NCBI GenBank assembly: GCA_028821235.1
Contig: JAPPGV010000147.1
Location: forward strand, 1 to 55,979
Origin: a bacterium
GTDB taxonomy: Bacteria > Actinomycetota > Acidimicrobiia > Spongiisociales > Spongiisociaceae
Direction: 5' to 3'
Length of the DNA: 55,979 bases
Positions within the stretch are counted from its first letter, which is position 1. Each line of letters begins with the position of its first letter. The notes below the pieces were generated by a model that saw nothing but the letters and a program-made list of their open reading frames with translations, was not told the DNA's origin and searched no databases. Position numbers and translations under genes: made by a program. Of the stretch, positions 36,299 through 45,078 are shown piece by piece.

Positions 36299-38749
36299 GT
36301 GTCTGAACAAGTCGTTCGCGGCCATATTGGTGACAAAGAGGTCGTGATTTCCACCGGCAAGCTCGCCGGTCAAGCAAACGGGGCGGTTCGCGTCTCCATG
36401 GGGGAGACGGACGTGCTGGTCGCCGCCACTGCCAGCGACAAGCCGAGGGAGGGCGTGAGTTTCTTCCCCCTCACCATCGATGTCGAGGAGCGGATGTACG
36501 CGGTGGGCAAGATCCCCGGGTCCTTTTTCCGCCGGGAGGGTCGGGCCACCGAGAAGGCCACGTTGAGCGCCCGGCTCATCGACCGGCCGCTGCGCCCGTC
36601 CTTCCGTGACGGGTACCGCAATGACACCCATGTGGTGGCCACCGTCCTCCAGGTTGACGGTGAGACCGCCTACGACGTGCTGGCTCTCAACGGCGCATCG
36701 GCGGCCCTGACCATCAGCGACCTCCCCTTCGAGGGCCCGCTGGGCGGGGTCAGGATAGGTCTGGGGGAGGACGGCTGGGTGCCGTTCCCCACGTTCAGCG
36801 AGCTGGAGGAGTGCGTGTTCGACCTGGTAGTGGTCGGCAGGCGCAACGATTCGGGATCGGTGGACATCGTGATGGTCGAGGCCGGCGCCACCGATGGCGC
36901 CCTGGCCCTGATCGACGAGGGCCGTACCCCGCCGGACGAGGAGGCGGTTGGCGCCGGCCTCGAGGAGGCCAAGTCCTACATCGGGCAGCTGCTCGATCTC
37001 CAGGACGAGCTGCAAGGACTTGCCGGCAAGGAAGTCGGGGAGTGGCCGTCGGTCATCGCGTACGCCGACGAGGTGTACGAGCGTGTGTCGGAACTTGCCG
37101 CCGGAGGGATCGCCGAGGTGGTCACGATCGCGGACAAGGCCGAGCGTGAGTCCGCAGGGGCGGAACTGGCCGAGCGGGTGGTCTCCGAGTACGGCGTGGA
37201 CGAGGATGACACCGACACCGCCCGGCAGGTCCGTGCCGCGTTGCGTGCCGCCACCAAGAAGGCAATGCGCCGGCGGATCATCGAAGAGGGCGTCCGCATG
37301 GACGGCCGGGGCGCAACCGATATCCGGTCGCTGTCCGCCGAGGTCAGCGTGTTGAGCCGGGCCCACGGGTCCGCCCTGTTCACCCGCGGGGAGACGCAGG
37401 TGCTGAACGTCCTCACCCTGGGCATGCCGCGCATGGAGCAGATGCTCGACACCATCAGCAACGAGGAAGCCAAGCGGTACATGCATCACTACAACTTCCC
37501 GCCCTACTGCACCGGCGAAGCCGGGTTCATGAGGGGACCCAAGCGCCGGGAGATCGGGCACGGCGCCCTGGGGGAGAAGGCCCTCCGGCCCGTGCTCCCC
37601 GCTGATGACGGGTTCCAGTACACGCTCCGCCTGGTGTCGGAGGTTCTCTCATCCAACGGCTCCTCCTCCATGGCGTCGGTCTGCGCCTCGTCGCTCTCGC
37701 TCATGGATGCGGGCGTCAAGATCGCCGGTCCGGTGGCCGGGATCGCCATGGGCTTGATCGCCGACGGCGAGAACTACGTGACCCTCACCGACATCCTCGG
37801 GGCGGAGGACGCCCTCGGCGACATGGACTTCAAGGTGGCGGGAACCGCGGACGTGATCACCGCCCTCCAGTTGGACATGAAGATCGACGGTCTGCCGGCG
37901 GAGGTGCTGGCCGGAGCGCTCATCCAGGCCAGGCAGGCCAGGCTCGAAATACTGGACGTGATGGAACAGGCGATAGACGGGCCCCGCGAGGAGATGAAGG
38001 AGCACGCACCCCGGCTGGAGACCGTACAGATCCCGGTCGACAAGATCGGCGACATCATCGGCCCCAAGGGGAAGATCATCCGTGAACTGGAGGCCGATAC
38101 CGGTGCTTCCATCGAGGTTCAGGATGACGGCACGGTGCTGGTGTCCTCGAGCGACGGGACCTCACTCGCCGACGCCTTGAACCGGGTCAACGAGATCGCC
38201 TTCCCACCCACGCCCGAGGTCGACAAGCATTACGACGGCAAGGTGGTGAGCATCACCGACTTCGGGGCATTCGTGAACATCCTTCCGGGTAAGGACGGTC
38301 TGCTGCACATCTCCAAGTTCGACAGCACCCGCCACGTGCGCCGGGTGGGGGACTACCTGTCCGAGGGTGATCCCCTCACGGTGGTGGTCGACTCCATCGA
38401 CCGCAACGGCAAGGTCTCCCTCAAGGTGACGTCCGATCTGGAGCCGAAGCCCGGCGCCAAGGTCGGGGCACCGGGCCAGCCGCGCGATCGCGGTGACCGA
38501 GGACCCGGACGGGGCGGCGGCGGAAGGGGCCCCAATCGGGGTCGTGGACCTCGCCAGGGCCGCGGTGGCGGCCGCCCGTCAGGCCGCGGCGGCAATCGGG
38601 GTCGTGGCCAGGGTGGCCGCGGTCAGGGTGGCCGCGGTCAGGGTGGTCGCAGCCAGGGCGGCGGCGGCAACCGCCGGGGATCAGGCTCGGCAGGCAACGG
38701 GGGGCGGAGATTCGCCTCCTTCGAGGACGCCTTCACCGACGGTATCTAG
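36299..38749 (+). CDS. pnp: Polynucleotide phosphorylase with Arg/Gly-rich tail
   Basis: An 816-aa PNPase, the phosphorolytic 3'-exonuclease of the RNA degradosome. Two RNase PH domains flank a helical linker; the second contains GSALFTRGETQVLNVLTL and FKVAGTADVITALQLDMK. The KH domain has KIGDIIGPKGKIIREL, and the S1 domain has DFGAFVNILPGKDGLLHISK. A tail of about 80 residues is dominated by RG/RGG and GGRGQ repeats, with the final FEDAFTDGI. The start is GTG 36299, 5-11 nt downstream of AAGGAGA. The tail is probably disordered and RNA-binding. Confidence 0.96.
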   Translation: MSEQVVRGHIGDKEVVISTGKLAGQANGAVRVSMGETDVLVAATASDKPREGVSFFPLTIDVEERMYAVGKIPGSFFRREGRATEKATLSARLIDRPLRPSFRDGYRNDTHVVATVLQVDGETAYDVLALNGASAALTISDLPFEGPLGGVRIGLGEDGWVPFPTFSELEECVFDLVVVGRRNDSGSVDIVMVEAGATDGALALIDEGRTPPDEEAVGAGLEEAKSYIGQLLDLQDELQGLAGKEVGEWPSVIAYADEVYERVSELAAGGIAEVVTIADKAERESAGAELAERVVSEYGVDEDDTDTARQVRAALRAATKKAMRRRIIEEGVRMDGRGATDIRSLSAEVSVLSRAHGSALFTRGETQVLNVLTLGMPRMEQMLDTISNEEAKRYMHHYNFPPYCTGEAGFMRGPKRREIGHGALGEKALRPVLPADDGFQYTLRLVSEVLSSNGSSSMASVCASSLSLMDAGVKIAGPVAGIAMGLIADGENYVTLTDILGAEDALGDMDFKVAGTADVITALQLDMKIDGLPAEVLAGALIQARQARLEILDVMEQAIDGPREEMKEHAPRLETVQIPVDKIGDIIGPKGKIIRELEADTGASIEVQDDGTVLVSSSDGTSLADALNRVNEIAFPPTPEVDKHYDGKVVSITDFGAFVNILPGKDGLLHISKFDSTRHVRRVGDYLSEGDPLTVVVDSIDRNGKVSLKVTSDLEPKPGAKVGAPGQPRDRGDRGPGRGGGGRGPNRGRGPRQGRGGGRPSGRGGNRGRGQGGRGQGGRGQGGRSQGGGGNRRGSGSAGNGGRRFASFEDAFTDGI

Positions 38750-38756
38750 CCTTCGA

Positions 38757-38803
38757 GGACAGCGCCCTGGCCCACGTCACTGAGATGGGCCGGGGCACTG
38801 TCC
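38757..38803 (+). terminator. Hairpin terminator after pnp
   Basis: GGACAG pairs with CTGTCC at the base, GCCC with GGGC, and GGCCCA with TGGGCC inward, giving a long, nearly perfect stem that begins 8 nt after the pnp stop. No T-run follows, so it resembles the GC-rich hairpins used in actinobacteria. It separates pnp from the glycosylase gene. Confidence 0.75.
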
Positions 38804-38834
38804 GTCAACCACCGGCCACTGTAGGCTCGGCAGC

Positions 38835-39713
38835 ATGCCGGAACTACCCGACGTGGTCGTCTATCTGGAGGCCCTCCAACGGTTCATAGGGGGGCGAGTC
38901 CTGGAACGGGCCAGGGTGGTGTCGATCTCACTCCTCCGCACCTTCGATCCGCCGCTCTCCGAAGTGGAGGGCAGGCGGGTGGTCGGGTTCCGCCGCATGG
39001 GGAAGCGCCTGGTCCTGGAGCTGGAGGAGGACCTCTTCATGGTGTTCCACCTGATGATTACGGGCCGGTTCAGATGGAGGAATCGCGGCGCAGCCGTACC
39101 CAGGAAGGTCGGTCACGCCGCGTTCGACTTCTCGAACGGAACGCTGGTACTCACCGAGCAGGGTTCCAAGAAGCGGGCCTCCTTGCACGTGCATCGGGGC
39201 GCGGAGGGCCTGGCCGAGCACGACCGCGGCGGCCTCGAGCCGCTCGAAGCAGGACCGGCCGCCTTCTCCGAAGCGCTCAGACGGGAGAACCGGACGCTCA
39301 AACGGGCCCTGACCGATCCCCGCATCCTCTCGGGCATCGGCAACGCGTACTCGGACGAGATACTCCACCGGGCCGGACTCTCGCCGGTGGTCCTGACCAG
39401 CCGGCTCGACGATCCCACTCTGGAGCGGCTCCGCGAGGCGACCGTCACCACGCTGACCGAATGGGTGGACCGTATGCGGGGCGAGGTCGGTGACGGGTTC
39501 CCCGACCGGGTCACGGCCTTCCGGCCCGAAATGGCCGTCCATGGCAAGTACCGGCAACCCTGTCCCGTGTGCGGGAGTCCGGTGCGGCGGATCGTGTACG
39601 CATCAAACGAGACCAACTACTGCGCCGGATGCCAGACGGGGGGCAGGATCCTGGCCGACCGGGCACTCTCACGGCTGCTGAAGGACCAGTGGCCCGCCGC
39701 GATCCCGGACTGA
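38835..39713 (+). CDS. Fpg/Nei-family DNA glycosylase
   Basis: A 292-aa base-excision repair enzyme. The catalytic Pro-Glu pair is at the very start (PELPDVVVYLEAL). The H2TH domain includes DPRILSGIGNAYSDEILHRA. A C-terminal zinc finger has CPVCGSPVRRIVYAS and CAGCQTGG. The conserved Arg normally found in the finger (RSTYYC-type loop) is replaced by NETNYC. This defines a side branch of the family, so I give no mutM or nei symbol. It would remove oxidised bases such as 8-oxoG or ring-opened purines, with a beta- or beta/delta-lyase step. Confidence 0.88.
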   Translation: MPELPDVVVYLEALQRFIGGRVLERARVVSISLLRTFDPPLSEVEGRRVVGFRRMGKRLVLELEEDLFMVFHLMITGRFRWRNRGAAVPRKVGHAAFDFSNGTLVLTEQGSKKRASLHVHRGAEGLAEHDRGGLEPLEAGPAAFSEALRRENRTLKRALTDPRILSGIGNAYSDEILHRAGLSPVVLTSRLDDPTLERLREATVTTLTEWVDRMRGEVGDGFPDRVTAFRPEMAVHGKYRQPCPVCGSPVRRIVYASNETNYCAGCQTGGRILADRALSRLLKDQWPAAIPD

Positions 39714-39740
39714 CCTGGACCGGGAGCCTTCCAGGGGGGC

Positions 39741-40733
39741 TCAGCCCGCGGCGGCCTCGCGGAGTGCGGGGAGTACCTCCCGGCCCAGGAGGTCGATGAG
39801 ACCCTCCTGGTCGACCGAGGCCATCTGGATGGTGACGATGTCGGCGTCGATCGAGCCCACCAGCGGCAGGTACAGGTTGACGATGTCCGCTGCGCCGGTC
39901 GCTCTCGCGTAACGCCCGAGTATCTCCTCTCGCGGAAGATCGTCGGCTCGTTTCCGGAGCGTCATCGGGTCGACGGCCTGAAGGCGCCCCGGGGCGCGCA
40001 GCCCGCGCCACGAGTAGAGCGCTTCCCAAGCCTCGTCGTCGCTATCTGCCATGATCGACCAGCGTGAGGTGAGCAGCGTCGGGCGGGGCCGTCCCGCTTC
40101 GGCCGCCGCTTCCCGGGCCGGGCCGATGACCCGTTCCAGCGCGGCTGCGGGATCCTTCACCGAGACGATGATCCCGTCCGCCTTACGACCCGCCAGACCG
40201 GCCGTCTTGGGGCCGCCCGCCGCCACGAGGATCGGTACCCGGGATACCGGCGGGGAGTACAGCCTGGCCCGGTCGGTCGTGTAGTAGTCGCCGTTGTAGG
40301 AGAGTTTCTCCCCCTGCAGCAGGCGGCTCATGATCTCGAGCGCCTCCGACATCCGGGCGGCGCGCTCCGCGTACTTGGGAAAGTGGTAGCCGAGCGGGCC
40401 CTCGTTGATGTTCTCGCCGGTTCCCACGCCGAGGTTGAACCTCCCTCCGCTCAACCGATCGAGGGTGGCGGCAGCCTGGGCGACGATGGCGGGATGGTAC
40501 CTCCACAGGGGGGTGGTAACGCCGGTGGCTAGCTCGATGCGCTCGGTGGCTTGCGCCATGGCGCCCAGGGTCGAGAAGGCGAATCCGGAGGCCGACACAT
40601 CATCGACCCAAGGATGGAAGTGTTCCGAGACCACCACCATGTCGAATCCGGCTCGCTCGGCGAGGACCGCGTGGCGGACCAACTCCTCGGGGTGCCATTG
40701 CTCATGGCCGCAGAAATAGGCGAAGCGCTTCAT
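39741..40733 (-). CDS. F420-dependent luciferase-like (LLM) oxidoreductase
   Basis: A 330-aa protein of the F420-dependent LLM class, in the TIGR03557-like group. Visible features are FAYFCGHEQWHPEELVRHA, DMVVVSEHFHPWVDD, ERIELATGVTTPLWRYHPA, GRFNLGVGTGENINE and AAGGPKTAGLAGRKADG. It folds as a TIM barrel and transfers hydride with F420H2 to or from an unknown substrate. There is no leader sequence, so it is cytosolic. Relatives are common in actinobacteria and include glucose-6-phosphate dehydrogenase-like enzymes. Confidence 0.88.
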   Translation of the reverse strand: MKRFAYFCGHEQWHPEELVRHAVLAERAGFDMVVVSEHFHPWVDDVSASGFAFSTLGAMAQATERIELATGVTTPLWRYHPAIVAQAAATLDRLSGGRFNLGVGTGENINEGPLGYHFPKYAERAARMSEALEIMSRLLQGEKLSYNGDYYTTDRARLYSPPVSRVPILVAAGGPKTAGLAGRKADGIIVSVKDPAAALERVIGPAREAAAEAGRPRPTLLTSRWSIMADSDDEAWEALYSWRGLRAPGRLQAVDPMTLRKRADDLPREEILGRYARATGAADIVNLYLPLVGSIDADIVTIQMASVDQEGLIDLLGREVLPALREAAAG

Positions 40734-40765
40734 CGGATCATCTCCGTATGGTGTCTAAGAGTCGT

Positions 40766-40873
40766 TCAGGCCGGATTGGGCCACAGATAGAACGCCACCA
40801 TGATCCCTAGGAAAATGACGGTGGCCAGAAAGGAGCCCCACCGGCTCCGGCCGTTGTCTGCAGGCGACGCCAT
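40766..40873 (-). CDS. Tiny single-span membrane protein (35 aa)
   Basis: A 35-residue frame with a soluble polar start (ASPADNGRSRWG), one clear membrane helix (SFLATVIFLGIMVAFYLW) and a short end (PNPA). It lies 49 nt past the SCO1664-family gene on the same strand, probably at the end of that operon. I know of no named family. A signal-anchor layout and good hydrophobicity make it more likely than a chance ORF, but it has no comparative support here. Confidence 0.45.
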   Translation of the reverse strand: MASPADNGRSRWGSFLATVIFLGIMVAFYLWPNPA

Positions 40874-40921
40874 TGCCGGGACAGGATAGACAGAATCGGA
40901 ATTCGCGATCAATCCTCCGGC

Positions 40922-41614
40922 TCACCAGAGAGGCCATGGGAGGGGATGCCGGTCGGTAGGCGGGTAGGGGTGGGTCGGATCGTCGAGCAGCGCCTCCACC
41001 CGGGCGGCCAGCGCGTCGGCTTCCTCGCCGCCGAGGAGCTCCTCCATGCGGGCGTGGAGCCGATTGCCGATAGCCTGATCGAGCCTCCTGACGCAATCCA
41101 CCATCGTGCCGGGCAGGGCCTGGCCGGAGAATCCCCACATCACCGTGCGGAGTTTGGGCTCGGCGTGGAGCGTCAGGCCGTGGTCGATGCACCAGATCCG
41201 CCCCGAGCGGTCTGCGATCACGTGCCCGGCCTTGCGGTCGGCATTGTTGATCACCAGATCCAGGGTGATGATCGGCCAGAGGGTCGGGTCGGCCTCGTTG
41301 ATCAGGGGCGCCGGATCGAAGTCCTCGTCCACCTCCACGAACGCCTGGGCCGAGCCCGGTCCGAACGGCCCGCTGATCGGCACCGTTTCGGGAACGCAGT
41401 CCAGCCCGGCCGCGCTGGCGAGCTCGAAGGTCAGCACCTCGCGGGCCGGGAGGGTCAGGCAGTCGAAGTCGTAGAGCGGGCGCTGTCCCTGTTCGGGCTT
41501 GTAGACCACCATCCTGCCCGTACCGGTCACCGCCAGCAAGGTTGCGTTGGAGGCGTTCTGGAACCGGCCGATGATCTCGGCGATGTCCCAGGCGTCGCCG
41601 GTCGGGCCGGTCAC
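40922..41614 (-). CDS. SCO1664 family protein (kinase-like, unknown function)
   Basis: A 230-aa protein of a mainly actinobacterial family (SCO1664/TIGR03843). A kinase-like reading comes from RMVVYKPEQGQRPLYDF, with LTLPAREVLTFELASAAG, LDLVINNADRKAGHVI and IWCIDHGLTLH, which resemble the catalytic and metal loops of PI3/4-kinase-like proteins. Function is unknown. It overlaps the DUF3090 gene by 4 nt and belongs to a conserved three-gene operon with a histidine phosphatase. Confidence 0.87.
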   Translation of the reverse strand: MTGPTGDAWDIAEIIGRFQNASNATLLAVTGTGRMVVYKPEQGQRPLYDFDCLTLPAREVLTFELASAAGLDCVPETVPISGPFGPGSAQAFVEVDEDFDPAPLINEADPTLWPIITLDLVINNADRKAGHVIADRSGRIWCIDHGLTLHAEPKLRTVMWGFSGQALPGTMVDCVRRLDQAIGNRLHARMEELLGGEEADALAARVEALLDDPTHPYPPTDRHPLPWPLW

Positions 41615-42123
41615 CCGGGCAGTCGGTGGCCGTTACCCGATGGGCAGTTGTGCCCCTCGGGGTCCTCGGGTAACAGGCATTCCGGGCATTGAGCCCGTCC
41701 GGAGTGGACCGCTCGCAGCGCCATCACCGCGCCCGCCCTGAGTTGCTGCGGCGTGATCGCAAAGGTGGCCTTCTCATCGTCGGCCTGACCCTCCAGCAGC
41801 AGGGTCATCTCCTCGTCCCCCTCGATTCGCATGGCGATGGACATCACCCGGAACAGCACGTCGGTTTCGAGGGTCGGCTCGGGCAGGTCGGCGCCCTGTG
41901 CCACCAGATCATCCACCGGCACGTCGTCATCCCATCCCATGTTCGAGATCAGATCCAGGCCTTGCTCGCCGAGCACCGCCGCCTGGGTCTTCTCGAACAG
42001 GAACCAGGCTCTCTCGTGCTGCGTCTGGACGAACAGGTAGAAGGCCCTCTGTCCCGGCGGGCCGATTGCCCCGACAAGGAAAAGGTCCACCGGTCCGAAC
42101 TGCCGGGAGGATGGGCTGGTCAC
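41611..42123 (-). CDS. DUF3090 family protein
   Basis: A 170-aa protein of the DUF3090 (TIGR03847) family. It has GPVDLFLVGAIGPPGQRAFY, FLFEKTQAAVLGEQGLDLI and a C-terminal Cys pair (CPECLLPEDPEGHNC) that could bind zinc. GTG 42123 overlaps the phosphatase stop (GTGTGA), and it runs into the SCO1664-family gene, so the three are one coupled unit. Biochemical role is not established. Confidence 0.87.
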   Translation of the reverse strand: MTSPSSRQFGPVDLFLVGAIGPPGQRAFYLFVQTQHERAWFLFEKTQAAVLGEQGLDLISNMGWDDDVPVDDLVAQGADLPEPTLETDVLFRVMSIAMRIEGDEEMTLLLEGQADDEKATFAITPQQLRAGAVMALRAVHSGRAQCPECLLPEDPEGHNCPSGNGHRLPG

Positions 42124-42722
42124 ACGACCACCCCGGTTGCGTTGATGGAGACCACGGCCGGAGGCCGGCCTGCTTCGATGCTGAGTTCGGATATCGAGGC
42201 GGTCGAGATCCTCAGCCGCTGGAACAGGTCGAGGGCTTGGCCGAGGTAGTGGGCGATCACCAGCTTGATGATGTCGGCGTGGCTTACCGCCACCACCGTC
42301 TTCCCTTCGTGCATCCCGGCGATCCGCTCCACGCTTCCGACCGACCGGTGCTGGGCCTCCGCGAAGGACTCACCATCAGGGAACCGGAACCGGGAAGGCG
42401 TCATCTGGACCGATTGCCAGGCCTCCAGACGCCGCAGCGAGTCGAGGGTCTGCCCGGTCCAGCCGCCGAAGTCCATCTCTGTCAGGCCGGGTTCGACGAC
42501 GGGGTCCATCTCGTGCGGCCGGGCGACCAGGACCGCTGTTTCCATGGTTCGTTCGATGGGTGAACTGTAAACCGCCTCGATGTCCAGCCCGGCCAGCGCC
42601 TCGGCGGCGGCTCGGGCGGCCTCGCGACCCTTGCGATCCAGGGTGACGCCCGGGGCCCGCCCGGTCAGGCGGTCGCCGGTTTCCGGCGTGGGGGCGTGGC
42701 GCACCAGGAGTATGCGGGTCAT
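42120..42722 (-). CDS. Histidine phosphatase (phosphoglycerate mutase-like)
   Basis: A 200-aa member of the histidine phosphatase superfamily, related to the actinobacterial MSMEG_4193-type proteins. The catalytic motif is RILLVRHAPTPETGDRLTG. It also has AVYSSPIERTMETA, and VVAVSHADIIKLVIAH with the second catalytic His. The start is ATG 42722. A longer frame to 43184 exists but reads through non-coding-looking sequence. It heads the operon phosphatase-DUF3090-SCO1664 and may act on a small phosphate ester. Confidence 0.9.
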   Translation of the reverse strand: MTRILLVRHAPTPETGDRLTGRAPGVTLDRKGREAARAAAEALAGLDIEAVYSSPIERTMETAVLVARPHEMDPVVEPGLTEMDFGGWTGQTLDSLRRLEAWQSVQMTPSRFRFPDGESFAEAQHRSVGSVERIAGMHEGKTVVAVSHADIIKLVIAHYLGQALDLFQRLRISTASISELSIEAGRPPAVVSINATGVVV

Positions 42723-43190
42723 GTGCACGACTGAATCTAGATCGCTCCGGCGCTCATCGGTAAACGACTCTCGGGTTGTGGTCACGAGTGGGGCTCCGGT
42801 TACCGGAAGCCGGGCGGCTGCGCAGTGGAGGCACAAGGCGCGGGAGCGTCGGGCGCGGCACGGCGCCCCAGACATTCGGGAGTCCTCGGAGCAGGGAGCC
42901 ATAGCGGGATTCTTCGCATTCTCACCAAGACGGCCGGAATCTGTCACACCTCCCATATACCTTGCCTGTCGCCAAGCACCCACACCGGCCGATGATGTGG
43001 GACCGATCGGAACGGCCGGCCCGAGGGAAAACGACAGCTCATGGAGCGAACCGCCGATCGCCCGGCAGCCAGCCGGGCATGGCCGACCACGCTCCCAAAA
43101 AGGACAGGTGGTGGCGGGGGAGGGCCCGGTGCGGAGCACCGGATTTTCGCGAGTTTTGACTGGAATTCTCGTTTCTTGATGCACAAGACG

Positions 43191-43279
43191 CCGTATATGA
43201 CGCCCTGATCCTCAGGTTCACCGTGGCTCTCGAACCTGAGGTTCACCGCACCGTATATGACGCCCTGATCCTCAGGTTC
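43191..43279. repeat. 29-bp direct repeat with 60-bp period and internal hairpin
   Basis: The same 29 bases, starting CCGTATATGACGCCCTGATC, occur at 43191-43219 and 43251-43279. Between them, CTCAGGTTC (43211-43219) pairs with GAACCTGAG (43232-43240) to give a 9-bp stem. It lies in a 634-bp gap (42723-43356) between the divergent-from-nothing phosphatase start and the end of the SRAP gene. The remainder of that gap shows only a small hairpin near 43129-43141 (GGTGC/GCACC) and no gene I would support. Confidence 0.85.
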
Positions 43280-43356
43280 CGGGCACGGCTGGTGGTGCCG
43301 GGAGCCCAAGTTCTCGGCCAATTGGCGATCGTCGGGCCTGGGAATGCTCCGGTCGC

Positions 43357-44049
43357 CTAAGAGTCGAGCAATTCGAGACGGGGCAGGGGGGTGATGTTGG
43401 TGGGGAGGTTGTTCCGCACGCTGTTGACCTGGCGGGACACCGGATACCAGGTCAGCTTGGAGTCGGCGAGGGGGCCTAGAAGCGGCTCGACGGCGCCGGC
43501 GGACCGGATGTCACGGTCCAGCCAGAGATCCCAGTCGTCAGGTTCCAGGATCACCGGCATGCGGGTGTGGATCGGGGAAAGGCCCTCGTTGGCCATGGTC
43601 GTGATGATGGCGGCGCTCCGGATCCACTCCCCGCTTTCCGGATCCCTCCAGGCTGCCCAGATACCGGCAAACGCCATCGGAGAGTCGTCGGCCATCCTCA
43701 CGAAGTAGGGATGCTTCCCGACCTCCGTATGGCCCCATTCGAAGAACCCGGTGGCCGGCAGGAGGCACCGCCGGCGGTGCAGCGAGTCCCGGAAGGCCGG
43801 TTTTGTGGCCACGGTCTCGGCCCGGGCGTTGATGTTGAGCGGGCCCCTCCGGTCGGCGGCCCAGTGGGGTATCAGGCCCCAGCGGAATGACCCCAGCTGC
43901 CTGGATCCCCTGTGCTCGGCCACGGCGTACACGGGATCGGTAGGAGCCACGTTGTAGCTGGGTTCGAGACGCTCGGTCAACACGTGATCCACTCCGAAGT
44001 AGCCGGCCAGATCGTCGGGCTCGGCGTTGATGACGTATCGCCCACACAT
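43357..44049 (-). CDS. SOS response-associated peptidase (SRAP/YedK/HMCES)
   Basis: A 230-aa SRAP protein that shields abasic sites in single-stranded DNA by a thiazolidine crosslink through Cys2. The start is MCGRYVINAEPDDLAGYF, so Cys2 is exposed after Met removal. It has the Asn in LNINARAETVATKPAF, the Glu in LPATGFFEWG, and the His in SPIHTRMPVIL. All expected active-site residues are present. It is monocistronic here and divergent from rnpB. Confidence 0.93.
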   Translation of the reverse strand: MCGRYVINAEPDDLAGYFGVDHVLTERLEPSYNVAPTDPVYAVAEHRGSRQLGSFRWGLIPHWAADRRGPLNINARAETVATKPAFRDSLHRRRCLLPATGFFEWGHTEVGKHPYFVRMADDSPMAFAGIWAAWRDPESGEWIRSAAIITTMANEGLSPIHTRMPVILEPDDWDLWLDRDIRSAGAVEPLLGPLADSKLTWYPVSRQVNSVRNNLPTNITPLPRLELLDS

Positions 44050-44130
44050 GCGGCTGCCCAGGTTACCGGCGGCTCGCGTGCTCGCCCCGGTAGGGCCATT
44101 GGAGGTGGACCGTCACTATCCTGTCCGTCT

Positions 44131-44500
44131 GCGGCGAGTTCGCCAGACGGCCGCGGTTGCCCAGGGCAATCGAGGAAAGTCCGGACTCCACAGGACAGGG
44201 AGCTGGGTAACGCCCAGGCGGGGCGACCCGACGGAAAGTGCCACAGAGATCAGACCGCCGATGGCCCTCTCGGGGGCACAGGCAAGGGTGAAACGGTGGT
44301 GTAAGAGACCACCAGCATCCCGGGAGACCGGGGTGGCTGGTAAACCCCTCCCGGAGCAAGGTCAAGCAGAGGCGTCGGTGGTCCGCCGGTCAAGCTTCGG
44401 GTGGACCGCACCGAGGTCTGGCGGCAACGCAGACCCCAGATGGATGGCCGTCGCCCGTCACAGGCGGGTACAGAATCCGGCTTACCGGCGGGCTCGCCGT
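44131..44500 (+). ncRNA. rnpB: RNase P RNA, bacterial class A
   Basis: The conserved core is unmistakable: GAGGAAAGTCCGGACTCC near the 5' side, ACAGAGATCAGACCGCC in the middle, AAGGGTGAAACGGTGG, and ACAGAATCCGGCTTACCGG near the 3' end. The outermost P1 stem closes the molecule: GCGGCGAG at 44131 pairs with CTCGCCGT ending at 44500. The RNA is the catalytic part of RNase P, which trims tRNA 5' ends. A TATCCT box lies 8 nt before the start; no matched -35 was found. Confidence 0.97.
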
Positions 44501-44529
44501 ACCCCGCTAGCAAATCAAACTACTACCGG

Positions 44530-44928
44530 CTAGGAGGGATCGGTGGGGCGGGGCCGGCCCCCGAACGCGCCGGCGACGTGGCCGATGATGGCGGCGACCA
44601 GTGCGAATCCTGCCAGGGTCAGCGGGCTGGCGGGACTGCCGGCCACCAGGCTGAAAGCGGCCACCACCGCGTATACCGCCAGGGCGGCGACCGCGCCGTG
44701 CATTCGGGCGAAGAAGGGTGGAACCAGGCGCCCGGCCACGTATCCCGCCACATGCTCGCCCCCGAACAGGGCCAGGGCCAGCACGGCCCAGGTGACGGTC
44801 TGGCCGGTGTCTATCCCGAAACGGGCGCCGAGCCACAGGACAGCCAGTCCGATCAGCCCGGCGAAGACCATCGAGAGCAGGCCTGCTACCGCCCCGAGCC
44901 CCACCGCCACCAGGTTGATCGACTTCAT
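44530..44928 (-). CDS. Small four-helix membrane protein
   Basis: A 132-aa protein with about four hydrophobic helices (VGLGAVAGLLSMVFAGLIGL, TVTWAVLALALFGGEHVAGY, AVAALAVYAVVAAFSLVAG, LAGFALVAAIIGHVAGAFGG). It resembles the TIGR04086/DUF-type membrane proteins in layout, but I cannot assign a family with confidence. It is convergent with rnpB and divergent from the aquaporin gene. A short charged tail follows the last helix. Confidence 0.65.
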   Translation of the reverse strand: MKSINLVAVGLGAVAGLLSMVFAGLIGLAVLWLGARFGIDTGQTVTWAVLALALFGGEHVAGYVAGRLVPPFFARMHGAVAALAVYAVVAAFSLVAGSPASPLTLAGFALVAAIIGHVAGAFGGRPRPTDPS

Positions 44929-45078
44929 GACCCCAGTCGCTCTTCGACCACCGTGCCTGCCAGGAGACAGCTCTGCCGCCCGGGCCGGGCCGGGTCCGCC
45001 GCCCCGGTGAAACGCTGGGGCATAGTGGCAGGTCTAACCTGCGACAAGTAGCCCACTTTCAAACAGGGGAGGTCCGTC

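Noticed and set aside
42944..43321. A minus-strand protein with repeated EPEDQGVIYG
   Set aside because: Its repetition is the 29-bp DNA repeat read in frame; no ribosome site or coding pattern.
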